DNA of 64,000 nt from positions 19,422,413 to 19,486,412 of the forward strand of contig CALNVZ010003434.1 in the NCBI GenBank assembly GCA_940671915.1, given 5' to 3'. The number at the start of each line of letters is the position of its first letter. Position 1 is the stretch's first letter. Below are positions 1 through 11,500 of the stretch, one piece after another. Source of the DNA: Paracentrotus lividus (Eukaryota > Echinodermata > Echinoidea > Camarodonta > Echinidae). A program made the position numbers and the translations under genes. The notes under the pieces were generated by a model, which made no database searches, was not told the origin of the DNA, and worked only from the letters and a program-made list of their open reading frames with translations.

Positions 1-1451
1 ATGTTTATGTTAATATTATACTGACAATTACATACATAAAAATCAAGTAAAAATATTATTCGTCTGGGGTCAAAAATCAAGGTTAAAGGAAAGGTCAAAG
101 GTCATAGCACTTTAAATTGCTCCAATAATATTTTTGATACCATTTTTGAATTCCTCTTTGAATTTCTTTTGAATGGTACCACTTTAAAAAAATTGGTCAA
201 CCAGTTCAGGCGCAATGTGCCGTTGAAATGGAAGGTCACACCCATTTGCTGCCAAAACGAATCAAAAAGGGCGGGCCATAGCTCGGAAACCGACAGACCG
301 TTTACGCTAATTTTTTTGTTTCATGGGAAGGTAATGTTAAACTTTATGTGTACCAAATTTGAGCAAATTCTGAGACGGAACGGTGCAAAATTGCACTTTC
401 ATTGGTGAATTGGCAGGAATGACCCTATAGTTAAAATGGAGTTCAATGGCATAAACAGTGGCACATACATCATGCATATAACAGAGTTCAAATTAGAGAT
501 ATCGTTTGAATACGAAGAAGCATTCAGGAGGGCCGTTACATAAGGAATTGTAGAGTTTTTATATCTCTGCGTTCTACAGCGCGGTAAGTCCAAAAGATGA
601 GCATTTTCTCAAAAGCTCGCAGAAGACTCATACTTCCAGCTCGCCTCTCTGTGTGAACAGTGCATAATATGCCAATTGGAATGTTAGTAATTCTAAACTG
701 CATCACCTGAAACGATTGTAAGGAGATGCTATAGTTACCATCAGAAAAGGAAGGAATAGATGCTGTCTTTGAAAGATTATAGGACAATGATTAGCGTATA
801 GCAATCATCATTTTTTTTCTTTGAACCAACCTTGTGATTTTTGTACATTTCTTACTTGTAGGCAATCTGCCTAGGATAGGAGACAGGTAGTAGAGCTCAA
901 CATATAAAGCAGGTAGATGGAGTAGAAGATAGCAGATGATGCAATAGCCAGCTTGAGCAGCCTTCGAGAGGGTAAGCCTTCTTTTCATAAGATTGCAATC
1001 TATGCTTCAGTCATGAGATCAACATCATTTGTCAATTTATATTGAATAATTTCTACAGACATGATGCACATCACTGTATATAAGATACTAGGAGTGCCAA
1101 AATTTGCTCAAGGTTTCATACACTAATCAAACTAATTTCAACCATGGGCTGTGTTTCACCAAGTCGTTTGTAAGTTACAAATTACAAACGGACTTGGTGT
1201 GATCACTTCTTGTGCTAAATGATTGCATGGTGATTAGTATGGGACCCAAGAACTTTACGAACAACTTGGTTAAACATCACGGTGGACTTGAGAATACACC
1301 CTACCCTAAACATAAAACCCTCTCGTATCCGTAACCTTACATTTTACACAAAGTAAATCCCTGGTCAATTGTCAATGGAGAAAATGTCATGTCACCTATA
1401 TTTAATCATACTCTTTCTCTTTCTGTTTTTTTTGTTTTTTTGTTTTTATAG
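1..1451. other. non-coding 5' flank / intron of the coiled-coil gene
   Basis: No convincing exon was found upstream of 1452. Short open frames occur on both strands but show no family resemblance and no consistent splice phases. Positions 60-110 carry a 'ggtcaaaggtca' motif that recurs at 28.68-28.75 kb, so part of this stretch is repeat DNA. A MITE lies at 1146-1285, followed by a CCCTAA-like AC-rich tract near 1300-1320. This is best read as the intron before the first visible exon of the coiled-coil gene. Confidence 0.5.
1146..1285. mobile_element. MITE copy 1 (ends GGTGTTTCACCAAGTC-like)
   Basis: The left end reads GGGCTGTGTTTCACCAAGTC. The right end is roughly its inverse (CTTGGTTAAACATCAC). 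The same family recurs at about 1728-1852 and in best-preserved form at 3446-3610. There is no coding capacity. Exact ends are uncertain because this copy is diverged. Confidence 0.5.
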
Positions 1452-2496
1452 AAAACCCAGATGATATCCAGCCTCACTGATGATAATCAGAAGATGAAAA
1501 AAGGTTATAAACAGCAGATAGGTGACCTTCAAGATGACCTTTGTAGGGCATACCGGCAACATCAACAACAGGTAAGGTTATTTTTAGAAAAGGTAAGATG
1601 ATTTATAGAAACATTGGTTTGCTTTTTATCACACAGATGACAATCGGAGGATAAAGAAGGGTTACAAAGTGCTGATAGCCGACCTTCAAGATGACCTTTG
1701 CACAGCATATAGGCATCATCAGTCATGACTTTACGAAGGACTGGAACATGTTCTTGGGTGCTATACTAATCACATTCGCTTTCATTTAACGCAAGAATTG
1801 ATCACCAGTCATTTGTAAAGTTGTTCTAAGGTTAATAACAGCTTGGTGTAATATCACCCTGGAAAGATAATTTATAGATACATTGTTCATCTTTGTCACA
1901 TTGATGATCAGAAGATAATGAAGGGTTATAAACAGCCGATAGCTGACCTTCAAGATGACCTCTGTAGGGCATGCAGGCAACATCAAAAACAGGTTACCGG
2001 TAGATAGTTTATAGAGATATTGGCTGTCTGTATCACACTTTTTATCCTTCTCTTTCAATTGGATTGATAAAATGGGGGAAAAATGGTATTCATCACCTCT
2101 TTTGTTTTCTGCAGATTTGAGTCAAGATGTAAGGCTACAGTTTCTATTAAATCTATTACTCTCTTTTTTTCTAATAACTCTCGTTGTTGAACCCAATAGT
2201 GACTTACCTAAAGTTAATGACCTCGTTACAATGCGCTTAGAATTATAAAGGATTAATTATTCCTCTTCTATAAGGTCGATCAAAGAAAAACAAGGGGATT
2301 GGTATAATATATCTGGCATATATTTCTGCTTAGCATTCCGCGTGCAGCTGACAGAAAGCATCATCTTTTAGTAAGTAGCTTAAACGTGTTTAAAAAGTAG
2401 TAAAATGCATCATCTCCATTGTTTCATGCAGATCTCTGAGTTAGAAGCCAAGTATAAGAAGGAAGACTATGGGAGACTTAATGTGTCTTTTCTCTT

Positions 2497-2531
<35 letters not shown>

Positions 2532-5500
2532 TGATTACTCTTATTGTTGAATCCTTATACCATTTGTTTAAAACGTAAAAGTTATGTATTATCTACCGTA
2601 TGTTGTTTCATCCAGATCTCTGAGTTAGAAGCCGAATACAAGAAGGAAGATTATGAACGACACTACTTGAGGAGTCAGAAGAGAGTGACTGAGCTAGAAA
2701 CACAACTTGATGCATTCATACAGCTACAAGATACCATGGACAGAGCCATTCAAGTACAGGTTAGACATTCTTAAAGCTAACTTAATTTTGTGGTCATGAG
2801 ATTGAATTGTTGAAGAAACTGTCTCAAATGTGATGGGAAGGGGGGGGGGAGACATTACTTGAGGAGTCAAAAGAGAGTGAGTGAACTAGAGATACAGCTA
2901 GATGCATTCATACAGCTACAGAATATAATGTACCATTTGATAGAGGTACATTAGGTACGTTAGTAATCCATGAACATAGAACTCCTTCCAGATAAATGGA
3001 TAATACTCTCATTAACATTTTTTACTTCGCAATGCATGATCAGACAGCATTCCATTACACTTACTGCATCATAATCCACCACTTTTCTATCATGTTGTGA
3101 ATGCTCGTTTAAAATTTGATGATTGCCAATGTTCCACAATTTATAAACAAAAAAAATCCTTTAGATAAAACAGTTAAATTTAAATAGAAGTTCTTATAGC
3201 TCCAATAATGTGACTGCACACTCCAATCAGCTGACTGTACTAGAATTATGCCCTCTCATGCAATGCAAAGTAAAAACTGTAATTGTGGAAATCTATTTTA
3301 GTCAAATTTGCAATTTACTCATGGGTTTGTAAAAAATTCATTACTGTGCAAGTATTCTATTATAATCCAATGATACATAATAATGTTTGGAATTGTGTCA
3401 TATTTTGAGAACCATAACTTCTGAATTTTTTATCTTCATATTTCTGGGTGGTGTTTCACCAAGTCATTCATAAAATTACAAACGACTTTACAAACGACTG
3501 GAACATGTCCCTGTGTGCTGTAATAATCACATTCTCAAGCATTGAGAACTGATCACCAGTTATTCGTAAGGTTGTTTGTAACTTATGAATGACTTGGGGA
3601 AACACCACCCTGTTATCATTGCATTTTAGAATCAATTTGGGGTTGCACAGAAGACCTTAGATGACGTGACATCGTTATTCCAGATAACACTTCAGCATCG
3701 GGACAAAGTCACGTTACAGGTAGGTATACATGTAGGAGAAAAATGCAAGGAGATTCATCAATAGTGAAGTAACAGAAAATGTACTAACTTTACAACATTG
3801 AAAATGGATTAAATCACATGAAAGTTCAATTGTTCTTGTATAACACAGGCAGTGGATGCTGCAATCAGCTGGTTGTACTGAAATTCAATCCCACCATGTA
3901 TTGCCATTAAAATAACTGTAGAGTTAGATATTCTCTATGTTCAAATGATTGATGAGTTGTTCACTTTTGGTTGTAAAATATCATAGATGAAGACATTGGA
4001 AGAGGGTAGGGCAAGTCTGGAGGTAGAGAGGACTTCTTGGAGACAGCAGATGGAAGATGGAGAGAGGAGGATGCTGGAGAATGATCAGAAGATGGAGGAG
4101 ATGATGAGGAACAAGAAAGAGGCGGAGGAGAGGAGGAGTGAGATGGAGAAGGACTTGACAGAGGCTACCACCAGGATCAAACATCTGCAAGGAACTATTG
4201 AAGCTCAAGAAGCTGGTGAGGATATGATTTGTAATGAAACTTATCAAATAATTGGTTCCATTACATTTGCTCTGGCGACAACTGCTTTGCTATAAATTCC
4301 ATACACTAATCAAATGACTAACTTCAACCTGGGATTTAACACTATTCCTTACCCTAAACCTAACATAAAACCCTACAGCAACCCCAACCTTAACCATGTA
4401 TCTTTGACGAAATAAAGCAGTTATCCCAGGAGTAAATGTTGTGTCGCCAAGTAATGATCATTGGACATATTGTTGAACATGGTCATGAATTACAACGTTC
4501 ATCAATAATGGCATAGAATAAAAGAAAAAGATGTGTGTGCACTGAAAGCTTTTTCTTTTTAAAAGATAAGAATGATTTTTTGAGGGAGAAGTTATTGTCA
4601 ATTTATGCACAATAGTACATGTATTGAATTATATTTAGCGCAGTACTTACATGTACATATATTTTTTCAAAAGACTACTTGCTCCCCATTGCTTTTAAAC
4701 TGACATTTGAAATTGTACCGATGAATTGAGATAGCATACATGGCCTGTAGCATGAACTGCATATTGTTGATGGGGTGACAAAATCTTGTATTTCAAAAAT
4801 ACCATTACCAATTTTTCATGAGAGTAAGAAAACAAGGCGGCCGATGCACTATATAGGATCGCCTTTTCTGTGACACGCTTTTGTGGCTTCATATTTGGGA
4901 TAAGAGTGCTGGGATTGGGACAGGTATTCACTTGACTGATTACCTGGAGTTAAAACACAAAAAATTAATTTCACAAAAATTTGAGGTACACGGTTTAATC
5001 ACCCCACCTACGATATATTGTTTACCCATTTCATTTTCTCGTCTCCAGATATGGCTGAAAAAGAAAAAGAGCTTCAAGAACTATCTAGCAAATGTACCCA
5101 GCTTGAAGAGAGGGAGGTTGCTCACTTCTTGGAGCAGCAGAACCAGGAGGCAGCCATCTTGGTGCAGGTGGAGCAGCACAAGGCACTTCAGAGGGAGTTC
5201 GAGCAGATGCAGAAGAGCCTACAAGATACCGTTGATCAACTGCATAAGCAATGTCAGAGGTATGTAGAAAACAGAAACAGAAACAACTTGTATCAACAAG
5301 GTGGGGGGGGGGGGGGGGAGGGGGTTGTCACCTCATGTGTCTGAATCTGTTTAGCTTTGTCTATCTGATTCTTTTAGTGATTGTTATGATATAATGTGTA
5401 TCTGTATATTCAGTTCATGCGTTTCATAATACAAGCACCACCAACATTCACTGTTATGAGAGGTCTACTGGGTTGACATCTACATAGCATGCACCGCATG

Positions 5501-8500
5501 TGAGAATTGAAAAAAAGAACTGTTTAACTAAATGATGAATCTCATGGGCAAGGAAGAATACTGATTAATTAGTAGATTTAGAAATGTGATCCCAGAGAAA
5601 CTATAGTATTTCAATGAGGCATGTAATCGGTTTGAAGAAGAAACACGCTGATTAATGCATAGTGTTGAACTCATTTAGTCGACGAATCTCTCAGGATTAA
5701 TGGCAAAGTGATGTCACAATATGTGTGGGACACTTTATTACATTTATTCCATTCTTTGTATTGTACAAGACATAGGGTCCTCAACATATACCTTCTTCAG
5801 GCTTAATTGGTAAACCAACTGGCATCCATGAAAAAAGGGTATTTTTATAATAACAGAGCAAAATATAGTTAGATATCTTTTCCATTTTGCTTGGCAGTGT
5901 TTCAACCGAGAAGCTTTCCCTCGGAGTCGATCTGGAGTCCACTAAGGCCAAGCTCTACTCCGCGGAAGCACAACTAGAAGACACCAAAAAGACCAGAGAG
6001 GTACAAGGCACCAGGATATTTGAGCTAGAACATGAACTTGAGACCTGCAAGAATGCTGAAACAGACTTGATACTTACTAGATCAAAGCTAAAGGTATCTA
6101 TTAAGTCATGGCAAAAGACTTTTATCACCTTCGAACCTGCCTTTTATTGGGTCCTTTACCTTTAAAGCTGTTTATTGGAAATCAAAAGATGTACATGTAT
6201 AAAAGTCACTTGCCAATGAAGATCAGTTTGCTCCTCTCCCCTTAGTGGTCTTTGTGCACAGATTTTCAATGAATTATTAAAGTAGTAAAAAAAAGTATGA
6301 ATAGGATTTAACATTCCTGTATCAGAAGTTTTTATAGTTATTATCAGCTTACATATTTGTTTCCTTGTTATGTATTATATATATAAAGGTAGCTAGAATA
6401 CTTTTTCCCCCTTTGTTTTACAATCCAGCTTGATTTAATTGATTAGTTGTAGGAGTGATGTAGATATCAGTGATTGTAGTTATCATTGGCTGGTATTCTC
6501 GAAGAGTAAATAAAGTCAGTAAACCTTCTAACTTTAGTAGGCCTAATAACTTTGGTCACCCTTCCAGAATACCGGCCATTGTATGCTTGAATGTTTATAG
6601 TATCATTGGTTGTTATAAACTATTCCCATTTTCATTTTATTTACAATCGATATGTTGGCTCAGTGAATAGAGCGTCTGCCTCATATTCGGGAGGTCGTGG
6701 GTTCGAACCCTGGCCGCGTCATACCAAAAGACATTAAAAGATTGGAGTTGCTGCTACCCTGTTTGGTGTTCAACAAGAAAGGGATCTAGAGCAACGTCGT
6801 TCTGCCGCTACTCAGTGGCTGCTTCCCCCGTGATCAATTGGGCAAAGAGAATTTACGTTTCACCTTAATTTTAGACAATAAAATTTTGAGCATTTTTTAA
6901 AAAAAATTTTAATTTTTTTTTCACACAATCCATCTTTGACCTAAAGACTCTGGAGAAGCAGTTCCAGGAGAACAAACAGTTCTTGGAGGAGGAGAGGACA
7001 GCTTTGGAGGAGTCTGCAGTGGAGGTGGAGAATGAGCTCCGCATCACTACCATGGAGCTGTCCAGAAGCAAGGCCTCCTTGGGTGAAGCAGAGCTGATCA
7101 GGAGACAGCTCCAGGAGTCCATGTCTTCTCTCAGGTACAGTTTGAGTACAAACTTTGTATCGAAAATATGGTACAAATTTTGTATTTCTGTTATGCTACA
7201 GTCACACAGACACTTATGCTGAGTTACTTCCGCGTTGCATCCTAATTTTTTTTTGTGGGATCCCCACAGATGCCTTCCCGTCATAGTCAGCAGTGGAAAT
7301 ATTGATACATGTAAGTTCTTTCATCCAATAAGACAAAGGGTTACATAAGAAATGATAGAATAGGAGATGAAATAAGGGTAAAACAACAAAAACATAACTA
7401 AACGTAAGTGTCTGTGTGACAGGAGCATTAGCATCCATTCTTTGTGGAGAGTTGGTGAAGCTCAAGTCTATGTCAATGACTGTCCATAGAGAATGCATGC
7501 TAACTGAAGTACATTTTACATCATTCTGGTATGGAGTTTGTACTCAATGACAGAATACGGACCCAAGAGATTTAATTAATGACTGTCTATTCCATCTGAG
7601 TATTACAAAAGTCCTTACGACTAAAGGTGGTTATTATTCTTTTTCTAAAAGTATTAAACCCAGATGACCATAAACCTGCCTGTTTAATTTGTTGTTCAAA
7701 TCTAACAGTGAACAATTGGTCTTGTTACAGATTGAGTTAGACCACTGGATTTACAATCAATATTACTCTTCTTTCTCTATTTCCCTTTACCAGTGAGCAG
7801 TTGGAGTTGTTACAGAGTGAGTTGGACCACACAAAGGCCCAGACACACTGGATGCTCTTTAACCAAGGATCAGAGATCAGATTTCGGCCAAAATGATGTA
7901 GTAAAGTTAACCATGAGTATCAATAATACCTCTCCTTTCTCTATATCCCTTTACCAGTGAGCAGTTGGAGTCGTTACAGAGTGAGTTGGATCACACCAAG
8001 GCACAGGCACACTGGATGCTTTTTAACCAAGGATCAGAGATCAGTGATGCCTCTGCAGCTCTAGCTGAACTTAGTCAAAGCATCTTGTCGGCTGTGGCCA
8101 AAATTCCTGATCAGTCTGTTGAAAAGGTAAGACGAATGATAGGGAAATAGCAATAATGGTTTCTGATAAGGTGCTGTACCTATGAAAGGAACTGATGAAA
8201 GCATTTTCAGTGTATTGTTTCTCCGATCATTTAACCTTACCTTCTTAACTTATGGTCAATATAGAATAAAGTATGGCTGACCTCACTCTTCAAGCTGTAT
8301 GGCCATCATCTGTTGTACATGTATGATGTCCTTATGGAAAGTACATACGAAAAATGAAAATTAATCAAAATAACAATTTTTGTGAAAGGATAACATATTG
8401 TAGTTTAGATATCCTGACAAATAACATTTTTTGTGATGTCAAAGTTCCTTGCTGATGAGTTAAAATAATGATATACAATGTATTTGCAATGACATCAAGG

Positions 8501-11500
8501 CGAGAATTTATGTTCAGTTTATACCTTACTCATCCGGGCACACCTGTAAATTTTCCATTTTACTTGTATCATTTAACAAGAAATTAAACTGCTGTTGTTA
8601 CACTTGACCAAGATGAGAATGGCAGGAACAAATTTCTCAAATGATATTGATTGAGAGCCTTATTATTTTATCATCAAAAATAGGTTGAAGAAGCTTCAAC
8701 TAGAGGTTTCATCACAGAACGACGAGGCCATGGACCCAGCCATCGTGCCAAACATGGCAGGTCTTCTGCAGCCTCTACTAAACCAGGCTCCCTGGTGGTG
8801 TCTGTGCTCAGAGCGGTTGACCACCTTGAAACTCCTGGAAAAGCATCCAACACAGTAGATGGAGCCAAGTCAGTGTCTTCAGAACAGCAGAAACAACAGC
8901 TAGTTGATGGTGACAGAAGGTTGACCATCGGGCAGTCTGGCTCGAGCGCCTTCCAAGCGGTCAAACAGAATACTCAGGATCAAGAAAGGCCACAGGAGGA
9001 TGTTGGAGACAAGAAGACCCTGGAACCGCTTGCTAATCAAGTCCTGAATTTGAAGGCATCCTTTGGGAAGATGGTCACCATTTTCATGGAGAACGAGGAG
9101 AAGCTGAGAGAAGAAGTAGGTAGACTCCAACAGGAGCTTCAAGAGAAGGAGCAAGGGTCGAAGAGGATGCAGCAACGCTCTGAGAATCAGGTTCGTCACC
9201 TGCGGGATCAGCTGGAGGAATCTCTTACTCACCGTCAACAGCTCCAGCAAAACTTGGCCGCTAGCCAGAACCAGTCTTGTGAACAGCTGCAGGCCCTAGA
9301 CTATGCCCAGCAGAGGATAGAGAGCATGGCCACCAACCTGGCTCGATTCTCAGACCAGAAATCAAAGATTGAGGTAATATTCGTGAAATATTCTAAACTG
9401 AAATTGTGTTCTCTGCAATTTTGTGAAGAAATCCTATAGTGCTAAAGACTTTTATCAATATACATTTGGCCTCAGCGAACTTTTTGATGTCAAAGAGTGA
9501 AGTGAAGTAGATGTTAACAAAAGGCTGCCTTCCAAAAGTTGGAAAAGGATTACCGAAATTTCATTTACTTCTTGTTACCTTGATCTAGATAATTTTGATA
9601 TGAACAGTAGAATGTAATAGGGCAAGAGTGGTGTAGTTATCGAAGAGTATTACTTGTAATTAGGACCCCCCCCCCACCTCCAAACAAATTCATATTGATG
9701 GATCAAAATGTGATTAAAGTGGATTAAACATGGACATGGATATATTTTGTCACTTAAATCATGGCAGTTGGATGAATTTCATCCCTACAGCTTTTTACTA
9801 TGGAGAAAGAGATGATGATGGGTCAGTTTGAAGCTTGAACAAAAGCTGCATCATTGTCCTCATCTTCAAATTAGAAAAAGTTTTTAAAGTGATATAAAAT
9901 AACCAAAAAATTATTATTAAAAAAAATAAATTATAGTTCAGCAATTTTTCATCACATTTTAGGGTCTCGAGGAGGAGGTTGCGCGTCTGTCATCATCCCT
10001 ACAGCTTGTTACGAGGGAGAAGGAGATGGTGATGGGTCAGTTTGAGGCTTTGGCCTCTCAACCGAGACAAGCAGCATCATCATCGTCATCAGCGTCTGCT
10101 GCTGGGGAAGGAGAGAGCATGGGCAAGCTGCTGAAAGAAAACCTTCATCTGAAAAAGGAGGTGAGGGAAGTCAATTTATTCTCTTTTTCATCTAATCTAC
10201 ACCCTCCATGCTCAAACTCAGGTAAAGGACATGGGTACCATATTGTTGATATTGATCTCTCGATGGCTTGTCAACAGTGTGTTTGTCGTAATAAAGTCAA
10301 GATGGATTAATTACATGCCCACAATATGCGTCAGATCTGTGCGATATTTTGTGCAGGCGAGATAGTGGACTACTTCTATATTATTATTATTATTATTATT
10401 TTATTCGGCAGAAAGATGACATACAATATAAATAAAATTGATTGCATATAAAAAACATCGATATAAAGAACACAAAAATATAAAGACACTGGAATCACCT
10501 GGCTAGGCTGCCAGGCATTGAGCAAAGTTAACTAAATAACTATAGTCCGCGGACCGCCCTAACCTATATCCCAGCCAGGTGAATCCAGTGTTGCAATTTA
10601 TGTGATATGACAATTATAACATTCATAACTTAAAATTATTTTAAAAACAAAATTTAAAAAATAAGGTGAGATTGTTATTCAAATATGATAAACTAATCAG
10701 TTTTTCAAGTATAGAATTATGGAATTTGAGTGTAATATTTGAAATGTTACCAATTTAAAGATGATGGTGGCATCAATGAAACCATCAAGAAATGTGTTCA
10801 TGAACCTTCGAAAAACTGATGTTTATATTGTACCAATCAGTTCATTTTAATGATTATAGATGTAGCAAAATAACCAATCCCATGGCCGACCCACCCCAAC
10901 TAAATTTTAACACTGTGTTTTAATTCAGATGGAATGAGTCAGCCATAAGATCACCAAAACATAACTATGATGGCTGTGTGCATAAGAATATTTTTAATCA
11001 AGCTATCTGGTCTTTAAAACAACATTTATAGAATACAGACATAGGAGCAAATTGCAATCAGTTACCCCCACCGTGAGAGTAAAATGCGAAGTTAAATATT
11101 TATTGAAGAATGCGGTGATTTAACTGGTGAAATAAATCATTGAGACCAATATCTACAAGACCTATAGGGTCTGAACTTGACTCAAATTTTCTCAAAATTT
11201 CATCCCGAGTTGTTTATGGGGCATAAATTTTCTCCAAATTTCATTCAGAATCATCTATGGAACGTAAACATATTTGGTGTGGGTATATTCATCTGTAAGT
11301 TAAACTATAAGCATTCACAGTATCATGAATTACAAGGGACATGTGTTGTCTCTATACGTCTTGACTGTATCACTAGCAACCTTTGCCACATTTATCCCAG
11401 CTGCGGTCAAACTTATTTAGTAACTGATAATTGCATCTTATCTAGAGTCTTGGTAATGATAATGGAGATCCCAACTAATAAAAAGCTGAGCCCTCTGAAA

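Noticed and set aside
3981..4247. minus-strand open frame opposite the charged coiled-coil exon
   Set aside because: Shadow of the E/K-rich exon 3987-4215 on the + strand; phase and splice sites support the + strand.
6656..6720. possible tRNA gene with A and B boxes
   Set aside because: The boxes are present but no acceptor stem closes, and a SINE body follows; the same holds at 15060-15166 and 45022-45092.
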